Positions 35,066 through 47,418 of a stretch of DNA of 64,000 bases are shown here, in pieces (the first letter of the stretch is position 1; every line of letters starts with the position of its first letter). The DNA is taken from the NCBI GenBank assembly GCA_019614645.1, contig JABWDB010000067.1, positions 682,001 through 746,000 on the forward strand, given 5' to 3'. This DNA is from Stratiolaelaps scimitus (lineage: Eukaryota; Arthropoda; Arachnida; Mesostigmata; Laelapidae). The notes under the pieces are model-generated. The model made no database searches and was not told the origin of the DNA. It saw only the letters and a list, made by a program, of their open reading frames with translations. A program made the translations under genes and the position numbers.

Positions 35066-36296
35066 TATAGGTATCAATAAAAAATACCACAGACCTTTTG
35101 TTTCAGCATTTTAATTTAAAAAAAAACTTCTGAAGAAGCTAATTGTTGATAAACGGAGTATTCAAAAAATAACGTCCGCCTTTATGGATTATTGAAAAAG
35201 CGGAAGGCCTAATCGCGCTGTAACAAACACTCTTGTTTCGTCACTTTTACTTAAACTTATGAGTATTGTAGTTGTTTACAGTCTTTTGAACTGATTTGTT
35301 AATTTTCTGTACCTTATAATTGTCTCTGCTTGTCCATTAAAAGTGATAAAAACAGTGCGCTCTATCTGTGCTCACTGCAGAAAATCATACCAGATTAGCC
35401 TATCGCTTAGCATACTTGTTCCATATTAAAAAGAAACAGGGTGTCAAGAACACGAACAACTCTCATTTAACCAATAGGTTGTGAAACATGGAATCCACAT
35501 ATGATATAAGGCTTGAATATTGTGGTTTAGTTTCGATTTCACGCCACCTTAAGTACGACACCATGTCGTGGAATAAGCAACGCCGTAACCACCGCCGTTT
35601 ATTGACGCATAAAAGTTCACTTTGGGCAGTGTTAGCGGCCGCGCTAATAGATCTCAGGAGAGCGCTACAGACCTGCCGAGGTTCAGGATGTTGGTATCGT
35701 TTTCGTTTTCGAAGCAAGCGTAGACTCACATTGAGAGAATATTGGGATTTGTTCAGTGGTGACGCGACTAGAGCCAACAAATGGTCACCCAATTTCACAT
35801 GTGATCACACAATGTAAGGTATTTTACTACATAAGGTTAACATTCAGATCATCATTAGGATTGGGTCAGGGAAATCGAGAAATCAAAACAGTGATGTTAG
35901 TATAATCAACTTATTCAATATAGAACCGTTTCGAAATTCTTACTCAACTGCGGTTGTGTGACTCCAACGAATAAACTAACTCAGGAAACTGATTCATTTC
36001 GCCCACGTAGAGGTGCAAACATATAAAAGGTTTTCAGCGAGAATCGATTGGTCAAACCTCACCAACAAAATCTCCTGTATGATCTATATGCATTACTACA
36101 AGCGAAAATAGTTTACATCTGTGTGAGTTTTCCACAGCTTTTTTGCAAGAGGACTGATGGACGGACAGTCAATTGAATCGCCCTCATCGACGAATAACAA
36201 CAACTGTATAAGATGGATAAATTCGTGTAGGTGTTAGATGACGCTGCCTGAACCAAAGGGAAGGTGTCTTTTTCCAAAGACACCGCTAGAGGTCGT
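35066..36296. other. No recognisable gene
   Basis: Open frames of about 110 residues lie on both strands at 35463-35817, but neither shows a domain or an exon border. Nothing else is visible. Confidence 0.5.
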
Positions 36297-36521
36297 CCCC
36301 TTGATGTTTTAATGGTGAGTGTCTCGAAGTGCTGGACAGGAGGGATTTGTGCTTTGGGGCCAAATCTTGCCAGATGCGAAGAATCCTTGGAGTTTTTTAT
36401 CATCGTTATGGCCGGTGGAAAAGTTAGGTAAAGATGGGCTAGATAGGTTCTTACAGTGTTCCCTTGAGATCAAATGCTGAGGCCAGTCACAAAGCGAAAC
36501 AGCTGTAGGTTAGCTCAAAGA
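36297..36521 (+). mobile_element. tRNA-derived SINE, copy 2
   Basis: Collinear with the 47.4-kb SINE. The head GATGTTTTAATGGTGAGTGT is followed by GTGCTGGACAGGAGGGATTT, CCTTGGAGTTTTTTATCATC, GCTGAGGCCAGTCA and AACAGCTG. Diverged, with small insertions. Confidence 0.75.
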
Positions 36522-37480
36522 ATGTTCCCTGACCCCCCGACTGTATGCTTTTCATCATAGGCTTGTGCAACGCTATATACCATTATTCTAACGACCTTTA
36601 CGAGAGGTAGCTAGATACGAGAAGTTACGCGCAACAGCAATGCTCTACACAGTAATAACATTCGGTTTTCTTTGCTACAGACTTTGAACATGTGTTTTAT
36701 GCTGTAAAATGCTAGCTTGGATAGCTGTTGTTTTGTATTGTGCTTTTAGTATTGCTACTTTACTTATTACATAGTAAGTATCTTTATTAAGCCTCATTTT
36801 TGAACAATCGGTGAGGACCTAAACCTAATAATTTGTTCAGCTTCTATTAGCTCACTGTAGAATTCGTTTCAAAGTGCTATTTGGTCATTGTTATTTGCAC
36901 ATTACCAGTTACATTAATATATAATATAAAGACAATCTGACAAAACGTGCAAGGTTTAGCCTCTGCTCTGCAAAAAAATATTCAATAAGAAAACTCGAAT
37001 CAAAAATAACTAACACAATGTGAAGCCAATCCAGTACATGATACAACACAAATAAATAAACAAGGATAAATAGATAAATTCGTTCAAGTCCAGCAGGGAG
37101 GAAAGAATAGTCAGTGTTAATTGATGACCCCCCAAAAATCATAATGAAGCAATACCACCTAAGAACAAACACACAGTCACATACGTATGTTTGTCCATCT
37201 ATGAAACCACCCCTTAGCCGAGCTGAAATTTTTCTCACCTTAGCTAAAGGTTATAATAAAGCATATTTCAAACGTTCGTCTCGGGAATAGATTTATGTCC
37301 TCCTCCACGATATCTAATCTTATTTTATATAAAGGACAAGCCTTGACGCATTCCCACGAAACGAGGAATAGCTCTGGATTTGAGCCATTTTGGTTCATGT
37401 TTGATTCCTTTACCTTTAAGTGTTGTTACTTGGGCAATTGTTTGAACTAGTTTCGTAGTAGTTCAAAACATGTTGTGTCC

Positions 37481-37555
37481 CACAGGATTTGAATCGGTGA
37501 TTCTAGAGTTCCAAATCATCGGTTCTGCCCCGTACCGTTCCGTTCGACATCTAGT
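37481..37555 (-). repeat. tRNA-like SINE head (weak)
   Basis: On the minus strand ACCGATTCAAATCCTGTG is a good B-box-like motif, with a poor A-box candidate about 45 bases before it. I see no cloverleaf. Confidence 0.3.
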
Positions 37556-37764
37556 ACTCATATCGAGGCTTTCTTATCACAAACATACAACACTTGCTAC
37601 GATAGGTAATTATGATATACAATATCACCTCGGAAAGTGGATAAATTATAATATATAGCTCCAATTTAGGTTCTTTGATTTACAATTTCTGTTTGGTATC
37701 TTGAGATTTTCCTAAGTACCCTGCCAAATTATCTCGACAAAATTATATATCTCTATATATGTGG

Positions 37765-38250
37765 TTATATGGCTCTATCTTTGCCTAGAATATATACGCT
37801 CTGTACTTTGGCCTCTAATATAAATATCAAAAATGTCAAAATTAATAAAACATTGAATTCTCCTACATTATCCATCTGTAGTTCATCTCTTGGCCTTCTG
37901 CTTTTACAACTTTCTCCCTCGAAATGCTTCTGAAGCGATGCCAATTTAGCCAGCCTAGAAGCTGTTCCGAACGACCTAAAAATATAGGCTTTATCATTAT
38001 CATCATACAAATACAACAACGATACAAGATTGGCAAGTGGTCTTAAGCAAATATCTTTATTTGCAACATAATCGTTAAATATTTTATAATAAATAGGCCA
38101 GAGATTTATTAAATACTTTTCCAACTTCCTTACCCAGATTGTTCCGTAGTTCTCCAGTATAGTATCATGTTCAAAAATATATTTAAGCAATGTAGATCGT
38201 GTAATCTTGGTTCTTACGGAGGGTTTCATTTCAATGTTGAACATTACCAA
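37765..38250 (-). pseudogene. Possible ionotropic-receptor C-terminal fragment
   Basis: A 161-residue minus-strand frame. Its last 50 residues (DELQMDNVGEFNVLLILTFL then IFILEAKVQ) have the form of the end of an ionotropic glutamate-type receptor: a short 'L..DNVGEF.VL' lead followed by the last membrane helix and a few closing residues. The preceding part (RSTLLKYIFEHDTILENYGT) could be the second ligand-binding lobe, with one Cys (GESC) where that fold usually has a disulfide. The pore helices are not found upstream, where stops occur, so it is partial or dead. The call rests on pattern only. Confidence 0.3.
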
Positions 38251-40412
38251 AGATAGCGTTATCCTACATTCATTCCATAGACTTCCATGGTATTGACAAT
38301 CTGAAACTTACTGAAAATTTTGTATTTTGGGTTTGGGACAAGATATATCCGATCTTCGAAAGATTAATTCTGCTGCCACAAGATTAGATGGCAATGAATC
38401 AGAATTTGAATTAAATAAATTTATGATCATTCCTATGGGAAACTCTTAACCGACTTTTGGGGTGCTAACTTTGCCGGTAACTAACTTTCGCCGAGATAAT
38501 TTGCAGGGAAGAAAAAATGGCTGACCACACAAATGGCTCAAATCCCGGAGCCCGGTGAACTGGGGCCTCTGCCTGGGTCGTCGAAGGACAAAAGTAAATT
38601 TTCGGGGCTGGTTCATAGCAAACATTCATGTGTAAACACAGCCAGCGTTATTTGATATTAGGAAAACATTTTTGTCATTTATTCATTCATTTGATGGGCA
38701 CATCAGTGGGCCATATGAACCTGTAGAGTAGTACAATAACATTAACACTTTTGCACTTGTAAGCAAACCATCGTCTTAGATCTCGGGAGGGGATGGATAC
38801 AGCAGGTCCCATGTGTCTACAATTGGTCAATAATTTTCTCAAGCATACTAGATGAATTTGCGCCCGTTCGCGAAACAGGTAAACGAAATAAAAAATAACA
38901 AGCAGTTTAAGATAAAAAAAATTAACCAAATGCAAAGAATTTGTGTGTAAATGAAAAATAAAAAAATAAAAGTGAATTTATGTAAATTGGCACACAAATA
39001 ATTCCATAATTATTTTTGCATGTTCCAATCTACAGTTCTGTTCATCAGTGCTCGGGTAAATTAACACGAATACATGCCAAAATGCTGACTCACTATTTAG
39101 GCGATGAGTAGCATAGGTACTATATATATCATAATATATGTAGTACCAATGGTAGTATAACGCTCGTCTAATTCACAATTTGCGAAAGGCAGCGATACCT
39201 GTCAATTTATTATATATATAAAACGCAGCTTGACTACACACAATCACACTAGAACGAGAGGAAGAGAGAGAGAGAGGCTTGATTGAATAAGAATGAAACA
39301 TGTGCATCAAGCATTCCCGAAGACCCCTATAAAAGAAATTATCTGAGAGGCAGACCTTATCGCCGTCGTCAGGGACCGCTGATGCATGGAGTCTCAAGGA
39401 GGTGTCTTCAATCGCCTATTGCTACGGTCCTTGCTACCCACTAATCATACATATTGTGTCTATGTTGAATGCAATAAATTAATGGGGAGTCAGTTATTCC
39501 GCAAGATATTGTATCGTGAAAGATTGAAGTCACATATTTTCCTTTCCAAGCTGGTTCCCATGCAAAAACAGAATAAGATACCGATTTTATTTGTATAGAT
39601 CATGCATGTTTGCTACTACAAAACATATTCAAAGAAGGTTAGGTCTAAAACCAAAGCGTCTGATGAAGTTGAAATTAAACCAAGTGTGATATATTTGCGA
39701 ACGAAAAGAGCTAAAATCTCGAATGGAATTCATAAAAAGAATCCCATGTGGAAAGTGGCTGCCAACTGTAATGGAAGTGCTGCAATCGTAGAATGCACAT
39801 TACGTGCACATCTACATACAGTGCATAAATTCGTTCGATTTGATTAATATTAAATAAATATTTCGGTTACTTTGAAATCGTTTTAATGTCGGCTTACGAT
39901 AAGTACATGTGTTACATAACACAAAGGCGGGGCACCATTCTCAGCGACCACCATCATCACCAATCATTGACGATGGTGTTCCGTAACAGACAGGCGGCAC
40001 TTCCGTAACCGTCCGGAAGGGGTTTAATTGATTTTTAGAGACGGAATATTCACAAGTCCGCAGAACAGCACAGAACAAGAGTGATAAAATTCAGAGCACC
40101 TCCCTAAGACGCATTCGGCCGTCACAATTAAATGTTTTCATTATTTACTACTACTACTACTACTAGTACTATCTTTTTGGCAGTGTCTGTAGACGCCCCT
40201 CCTTGCTCCAAGCGTCGTCCAGACGTCATCGTTTGGACTGAAACACTACTGTTGAATGGAGCATCATATAGCGAGTGAACTCCGTCAGCTGTGTCCGAAG
40301 GGAGATCGTATCTGGCCGAATAGATTGCCCCACTTTGATGATATATTTTGATGAGACGCAACCGTAACCCTCGACAATGCAGTGGCGCTGCTGAGTGACT
40401 GTGTAATGGCAA
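38251..40412. other. Intergenic DNA with repeat debris
   Basis: Holds a tail-like repeat at about 38590-38640 (minus strand AGCCCCGAAAATTTACTTTT, as at 5660-5690), a GA tract near 39260-39275, an R1-type 3' UTR block at about 39290-39335 and a (TAC)n run near 40147-40165. No exon is supported. Confidence 0.5.
39290..39335 (+). mobile_element. R1-like LINE 3' UTR remnant
   Basis: GAAACATGTGCATCAAGCATTC and the following bases match 16117-16150 downstream of the R1-like fragment there. No coding part is present. Confidence 0.5.
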
Positions 40413-40446
40413 TATAAAAACGCTAGAATGACGGCAACTCCAGTTC
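40413..40446 (+). promoter_or_regulatory. TATA box and initiator-like site of the DM4/12-like gene
   Basis: TATAAAAA at 40413-40420 is followed 29 bases later by CCAGTT around 40440-40446, which fits the arthropod initiator with its A near 40442. The spacing is that of a typical TATA promoter. The 5' UTR would then be about 216 bases and contain several upstream ATGs. Confidence 0.5.
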
Positions 40447-40658
40447 GGCTGCACTCTTCTGAGCTGTGCTGGTGTGCTGTCAGTGTTTGTGTGGCAATCC
40501 ATCGATATAAGGCTTGTCTACATCCGGATGATGTACTGAAGTGTGAGGGATTACGCCAGCCTCTATTTGGAGATAGCACTGGTGCTTGGCAGGTCTATGT
40601 GTGCCTCCCGATTGTGAATGACGATTGACGTGAGCCTGCATTTTGTCGTGTAACGACC

Positions 40659-40922
40659 ATGAACTCTAGCACGACAATTTTGCTCGTGATTTTCGCATTA
40701 TTTGTGCAACTCAGTCAGGAGGGCGTGATCAAAGTGTCGCACAAAAAGCCGATCAAGATCAAAATTCAGGCAAAACCATCGGTGTTGATTAAGAAACCAC
40801 TTCCGTTGATGCTCCTCAAGAAGCCACTTCCTCTATTATTACTCAAACATCACAACAGCAAATTTCGCAAGGGTTGGCCCCTGTCAGCTCTGTTCACCTT
40901 CAAGGCTGTCAAGTATGCAAAG
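40659..40922 (+). CDS. DM4/12-like gene, exon 1
   Basis: 88 codons from MNSSTTILLV to KYAK, ending at donor GTGAGT (40923) in phase 0. It encodes the signal peptide and the basic KPLPL repeats. Confidence 0.85.
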
Positions 40923-43900
40923 GTGAGTCGGGTCAAGGTCCACCGCTGTCGCACGATTCCTATTGCACAATTCCGCAAATCTACACGAAATCATGCCATT
41001 GGGCTCAGTCTTCTTGAAAGGACTACAATTTGCAAAATATTCTACCAGTATAACATCGTACGTTAGATTGCAATTGTTTGTTCGTCTATTTACCTATATA
41101 CACACGACTATATATCTCTCATTTTCATTCATAAATGACAACTGACAACTAACTCACCGCATTGAGCTCCACCCGTATACTCATATGTGTTACAGCTTGC
41201 CTTCCTGACGAGTTTGGTGAAGAAACGCAGACGAAGATCGATTGAGATACCGGGTAAACTTTTCTCTGCACCTAGTACTCGTGTGTGGCTTGACGATCAG
41301 CGACAAGCTGCGCTTACTGCTAAATCAGCCGGCATTCCAAATCCTCGATCCAGCGGAGCATTCCGGCTCGATCTACGCACTAAAGCCAATGGTACGCTGC
41401 CTAATACAGTTACTCTCAAAGCGGAACAATATCCTCTATTTGCTGGCGCTTCTACCGCGTTGTCAATATCTCGCGATGTACCATCGGAATCGACTGAGTC
41501 AAGGCCAATTGCAGTCGGAGACTTTACAAAGCCGAAAAAAAAAAGTGAAGATTCGCCAACTACATCGTCGGCATTACTTCAGGACACTGTCGATGACTTC
41601 GGCAACCCAGGCAACGCATCACACGACGTAAATTCTGGCCACTTCACGAGAGATACGATCATTTTCTTCAGTGCGAGGTCAGATGATGAAGAGACCTTCC
41701 TTAGGGGCATTCTCGGCAGGATTGCTAACCCGATTAATACGGGGACTAGCACTGACTACTCGACGACCATATCGATGATAACGGATCAAGATGAGCAAAC
41801 TTCAATAGATGCCGACAAGTTAGATAACACGATGTCCACCACAAGCCAAATCGAGCAAACAACAACAACTGGTTACAGCGTACCTGAATGGTCGAAATCC
41901 ACCCCGAACAATGATCTAATAACAACAACAATAAATCCGTGGACAACAGCGCAGTACCTCTCAACAAATGGGCCAGTTGGGTTCCTTGATACACGTTTTA
42001 AAAACCTTTCCGAATCATCTGAAGAGTCAATGACAAGTCCTACGCAATCAGACATCTCCGAAGAGGTGACGATACTGCCAAGCGTTTATAACCCGGAATT
42101 CTCTAATAATTCATACGCGGAAACACTCGGGTATTCCTCTAACTCATCTATTTTGAACTTCGCCGTATTTAACGAGATTTCAACTACAGCAGAATATGAC
42201 CCCGTAGAAAGTATGACCGAGTCCCCAGTTATCTCGATAGTAACATCTGTCTCCGAGCTCACTACAACAGGAGTAAGGGGACCAACGGTCTTCATTAACC
42301 GTCCGGAAATTGCTACGACAGAAGGTGTCACCACCGAACAATCTAGGATGATAACAAATCCAGTTCCAGTTATCAGCGTCAAGACAGTTCCTCGAAATAT
42401 TGTTAAGCTAGCCACCGCGGTCACCGGTCACCAACGGATAGTTCAATATGATTCGAGTTCTCCTAAGGTGTCCCCTGGGTATGCCTCGGAAAAACAAAAC
42501 AGTTCCGCTTGGCATGCCAGCCGACCAAGCGTCATAGGAGGCTTCAAATTCACTACCGATCCAAGAGGCGATTTGGAACAAAAATCTTCAAATCGATCTA
42601 AAGAAGAATATGCTGAAAATAATTCAGATTTATCAGATGAAAGGGATTCCATTTCGAAGTTGCTAGCAGTCGGATTTAAGGAAGTAAGGCCAAATCAGAC
42701 CCCCCATATGAACGAAAAGCCACGTGACATCTGGCGGAACAATGAGAACATAACGACAAGCGTTATTTTGACTACAGAGCAACTTCTGCAAACGACCACA
42801 TCCGCATCAGATCTTCAGGCACTATCAACAGGGTTCGCCTCAATTACTACGCCAATGCCCCGGTCGAGACCTGCCCTTCTAGAAGCCGATGTTACGAAAG
42901 TTTTAAATGAAGTGCACTCCTTCGATAATGATCAATTACAAAAGACGATGAGATATCCGTCTATTAAGCATACGGATGATATCCGTAACAACAGTACTAA
43001 TAATAAAACGCAGTTGGACGCCCCGCCACAAACAACGACCAACACCTCATCATTGCGCGAAGTTGAAATCTCTTCTCCCACTCCCGAAACAAGGGTAGTC
43101 TATAACAGCCAAATGACACCAACAGTTGAAGAAGTGAAAACTGTCAAACGAAAGCAGCCAAATTCAGCTACTCGAAGACCAATGAGGAAAGTGGTGAAAA
43201 AAATAAAAAAGGTATCTTCGCAATCCTCAAAAAATAAAACAGCGTCACACGAAATTCAAGATGATGATATAGATGACATTTTTAAATCTCTACGAGCCAA
43301 TGATCAAGACGGATGTATCCAGCGAGCCATCTGTGAATACGAAGCAATCAAAGGGATGAGGAAGCTGAGCGTCACAGAAGAAAGCTTCGTGGACCTATTC
43401 GGGTAAGAGTTTAACCAATCGCAATTTAAATCTCAGATACAGCTAACCTGATTGACATAGAGTAGATTTTTATTTCAAAGGGATTTGTCGTGTGCCTAGG
43501 CTACAGACAGTGATTTTTGGCCATTGTACTTGATGTTATATTTAGTCGCAAATTGCGTTCGGAAAGGATAGGTTGCTCTTTTTCTCACAGAGATCATCTG
43601 ACGGGCCTAAACGCACGCCCCACATAGATGTATTCGACGATATTCTAGACTGTGATAAAACATGAATATACAATATCACTTCGTGGTCGAGAACTTCTTC
43701 AGATTCCTGCCTGATCATTTTCGTAGCATTCGCTCACTCGTTTATACCGTTCGTTCACTGCTATTCAAGAGGGAGGAAGGGGTCATTTCACCGACAATTG
43801 CTGTTCATCAACTATGGTATATTATTGACTTAATCATGCGGTGTGTTATTTCAGATCGAGTGTAGTTCAGCCGAGTGAAAAAGACCGCCATAAAGATAGC

Positions 43901-44977
43901 TACCCTTTCCATCGGGCTGCATTTATTGGTGATAACTTTCGGGACGTGGCACTATGTTCGCACACTTACCGATCGTGCGTGATGCCACCAGCGAGTCTGC
44001 TTTCCGCACTGTCCAAGAACGAACGGCAGTCGGACAAGACAATTATGGTTCCGGGACCGGTAACTACAATGCCTAGTGCAAATCCTACAGATAGATACCC
44101 TAATCCGAATGTTGGATTATCAAATGGCCATAACGGGGTTAGAAATAATAATCCGCCGTTAATTCCTTCGATACTTCCCCCTGGGGCAGTCCCAGCATCA
44201 ATTCCTCCTAACGTTAATGTTCGACCAGGCAGTAGGGCTACGCAGTTTCCCGATGGTACTCTACTGATTGTAGAACCCCCTGCGGATGATCTACCGAATC
44301 TTCCAATATTCTCTCATCCGAAACTTCCTCTGCCACCACTTCCAGGACAGTTACCGGCAGCACTCTCGGATGCTCCGCCGATTCCAATTGAACAAGTGAT
44401 TCTACCTCCTCATCCTCATGTGCCAGCGATTTTTGAAACCGAAGTGACATTCAGTGCTGGTGGTAAAGGTCTTAACGAAGTGCTTCCAAAAATTCCGAAG
44501 GTATTCGACAACGGCATGAAACTAGCCCCTCAGATGGTCGATCTTGTAAGTCATCTCATAAAGCACGATATCCGGAAATCGCCCAAGAGTAAACACAACG
44601 ATTTCATCCGCGATATCGTTAAGGAGGTTGTTATCGGCCATATCCACAAACAGTTCCACAAACCATCGATCACAGTGAAACGGCCAGCGGCGCCGCCTCC
44701 AGCCCCAAAGCATCCACCAACGTTTCCCGTAGCTCCACCCGTCATTCCTAAAACGACTCCGAGGCCACCGCCCACTCCGGCACCTCCACCCCCGTGTTCT
44801 AGCCCGTGCTGCAACTGTCCTCCTCAGATTGTAAAACATATCCACAATCATTATGACAAGACGACGACGACAACAACGACAACGACAAGAAAACCTCAAA
44901 AGAAAATCTACGTCCACAAAAAGGAACCGTTTCTAGTTATTGAAAAAGAACCTTTCAGACTCGAAATTGGAAGATGA
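40659..44977 (+). CDS. Large secreted Thr/Ser-rich protein with DM4/12-like domain, three exons: 40659-40922, 41196-43402, 43855-44977
   Basis: The exons join in frame to 1197 residues. In order: a signal peptide (1 to about 20); a basic Leu/Pro-rich segment with KPLPLMLLKKPLPLLLLK (about 45-68); a polybasic KKRRRRS site near 97-103 that looks cleavable by furin-type proteases; about 650 residues rich in Thr and Ser, probably O-glycosylated and disordered; a Cys module with CIQRAICEY (C795, C801), YPFHRAAFIG and CSHTYRSC (C858, C865); a Pro-rich region; PPPCSSPCCNC; and a T9 run before KKIYVHKKEPF. The C-x5-C ... Y..A...G ... C-x6-C spacing matches the insect DM4/12 family, whose function is unknown. 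A cuticle or extracellular-matrix role is only a guess. The ATG at 40659 has a good context and starts the signal peptide. Confidence 0.85.
41196..43402 (+). CDS. DM4/12-like gene, exon 2
   Basis: Begins after acceptor TGTGTTACAG and stays open for 2.2 kb, by far the longest reading frame in the window. Thr/Ser-rich, with many short TTT and SS runs and several N-x-S/T sites. Ends in the first half of the Cys module (DLFG) at donor GTAAGA, leaving two bases of a Gly codon. Confidence 0.93.
43403..43854 (+). other. Intron 2 of the DM4/12-like gene
   Basis: 452 bases with donor GTAAGAG and acceptor GTGTTATTTCAG. It interrupts the Cys module between its second and third cysteines. Confidence 0.85.
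43855..44977 (+). CDS. DM4/12-like gene, exon 3
   Basis: Completes the split Gly codon, then encodes SSVVQPSEKDRHKDSY, the second cysteine pair, a Pro-rich stretch, the Cys cluster CSSPCCNC, a Thr run and the end FRLEIGR before TGA. Confidence 0.92.
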
Positions 44978-45346
44978 TCCTTGCTAGATAGATAGAGGGA
45001 ACTCCTGTCTATGATATTTCTCGGGGTATCATGCTGAATGAATGTGTGAGATGTATATCAATCAATATATTTATGCTCAGCTGGATTTGAGAACTCGTGA
45101 ACTAGACATGTAATATTGAAAATTTTAGTCAACAATCGCTATTTATATTGAGTCGGATGTGTTAGAAACAATAATAGTTCTAGTACATATATATCGTATA
45201 TAATATCATGCGCTGTACATGAGTGAATTGGACATCGATGCAGTCTGTGTGAAGACAATTAGAGAAGACACAATATCCATTTTTGTTCACTCTATACACA
45301 AAGAGTAAATTAGCCGTTCCGCGATAGAACACAATTCTTTAAATAA
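44978..45346 (+). other. Probable 3' UTR of the DM4/12-like gene
   Basis: AT-rich non-coding DNA. AATAAA at about 45341-45346, followed by an A run, is the best polyadenylation signal. Confidence 0.5.
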
Positions 45347-46795
45347 AAAAAAGGTTTATTTTTGTTGTGTTTTACAACTTCGTTTACTAATACAATCGTT
45401 TGTAGCAGCATTAATAATTTTCGAGGATAGAAAAAAATATGTTGGAATTGATAAAACAAAAGAAGCGTGGCATGGGTCAACGTTGTTCCGGGAGATTTTG
45501 AGCAGCGACTATCATATTGTAGTACTGTACCCAAATGAAAAGAGCTATATACCGGTCGTCAAATATAACGCACGTACGGCAGGGATGAGATTCCAGTTTG
45601 ACCACCACACTCTGATTTCGGTTCTCCTTAGGTAGAGCTAACAGCCAATTTTCAAATGCTAAAATATAGATTACACCACTATTTGCGGTAGAGCTTGGCA
45701 TATTAAGGAATTTTCACCCGCTATGCTTCAGGAATTGTCGACCATAATTTTCAAAAACACCTTACTCGATGGATATTTGCGGAAAATTCAATTTTGCCAC
45801 TATGTTATATAGCTGGATTCGTTTAGACATTTTTATAGTCCTCAACGGAAGCAATCGCAAAACGACCCAAAAGGACATTTTTCCTCGGTTACATCAAAAG
45901 CTACGTATTATCGAATAAGCACATCTCAACTAGAAACGCAAGTGCGAGCAACGTTAATATGTAACAAATGTAACGTGTGCAATTAGTACCGCAACTCTTT
46001 ATACAACATTGGCAAACACGTAAGAACTAATTCACCTATATATAAACAAAATTCAGAAAACAATCAAACAGTTGCGCTTAAGCTGTCATGAGTAGGCGAT
46101 TATAAAGACAGTATCTATTCATAATTGGAGGTGGTTTGTTTGATATCGTGGCCACATACAATGACGCATTATAATACATCCCCATGCGCTATACCTAGTA
46201 CATACAGAGCATAGAACAGAACATGTTGGGCAATAGTTTTCGATCGAATATTTTCCATATACCAATCGGATGGATGAATTTAATACTATTTCGGTTGGAA
46301 ATGTGTGACTTTTAATGAAAATGCGCCAAATATCAGACACTATTAGCCTTCTACAATATTATCCTTCTACTCAATCAATTCAGCGCTTTAGTGAAATGTA
46401 ACTCATCATTTACGAGGCAATTTATACATAGTCCGTTCAGGTGATTAATATATAAAAAAAATTCGAATATTTTGATATATATGACAATTATCATCATTAG
46501 GTTAGACCGGAACTGTCTAGTGTTGGCAGTGAAGCGGAGTGTCACCTTGTGGATCTCAGAGTGTGATGAGGTTCATTATTCGCTCTGAGACATCACGCAG
46601 ACTGACTCAGGCCTCCTTCATTAGTAACATAATGGGATAAACGAGTTTTTGCCTGACTATGATTTAGCAAATTGGTTGTAGAATTAATCAGATGTGTCAT
46701 CGGATTGGCACTGAAATCACAATCCATGAAATTTTTATCGAATTCAACCGTGCGCAATTTTTCGGTAGTCGATTCAACCCTTTTTCGCAGATGCT
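45347..46795. other. No recognisable gene
   Basis: AT-rich, with only short reading frames. Nothing supported. Confidence 0.5.
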
Positions 46796-46802
46796 AGCAC
46801 AC

Positions 46803-46900
46803 TGGGATGGCCTGGGAGAACGCTAGGGACCCTGTATCATACAGTCTACGATTCGAATCCCACAGGGCACTTGAGGATCGAAGCGGTCCTGTACCTGCAA
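46803..46900 (+). repeat. tRNA-like SINE head
   Basis: GGGATGGCCTGGGAGAACGC resembles an A box, and CGATTCGAATCCC about 45 bases on is an excellent B box. The stems do not pair well enough for a functional tRNA, so I call it the head of a SINE. Confidence 0.5.
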
Positions 46901-47381
46901 ATTTGTCAAAAATGTTAATTTAATTATTGTTATTATTATACCACTTCAATATATGCCTGGGGGTCCAAGATTCATTTAAATCCGTTCGTCAGTTTTAGGA
47001 CCTGACAAGAGCTTCCCTCCTAAGTGCCCTTCGGTTTGAAAAGTTCCCATTACTTTAGTCATTAGTATCAAGAATGAAATATGCGTTTTATCATATAAAG
47101 CGGATGAGCTTAATACGTTCACTATTCATCAGCCACGTCCAACGAGAGACAGGCCTTTAAGAAGAAAACTTGATAAGCATAGGTTAAATTTGGACTTTTA
47201 ATGAGAACTTTTCTGCTACATAATCTATGCTGTCGATTTAACCAGAAAAAACGGGTGCGTTCCTTTGAAGCAAAGCGTTTGTGTTACCTGTACGAAGTCC
47301 ATATTCCAAGTTTATATTCATTTACAGAGACAGATTATGTGTGACTTCGATCATACTCATGATTCAATCAGTGTTGGACCA

Positions 47382-47411
47382 ATAAGGACGGACAATACTG
47401 TCCGTCCTTAT
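47382..47411. repeat. 13-bp palindrome at the SINE target
   Basis: ATAAGGACGGACA (47382-47394) and its exact reverse complement (47399-47411) flank ATAC. The right arm lies partly within the target-site duplication of the adjoining SINE. Confidence 0.9.
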
Positions 47412-47418
47412 GGGTCTA

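Noticed and set aside
35463..35817. Reading frames of ~110 residues on both strands
   Set aside because: They mirror each other, show no motif and have no exon borders.
40226..40628. Reading frames upstream of the DM4/12-like gene
   Set aside because: They overlap the TATA/initiator and 5' UTR and lack any protein-like feature.
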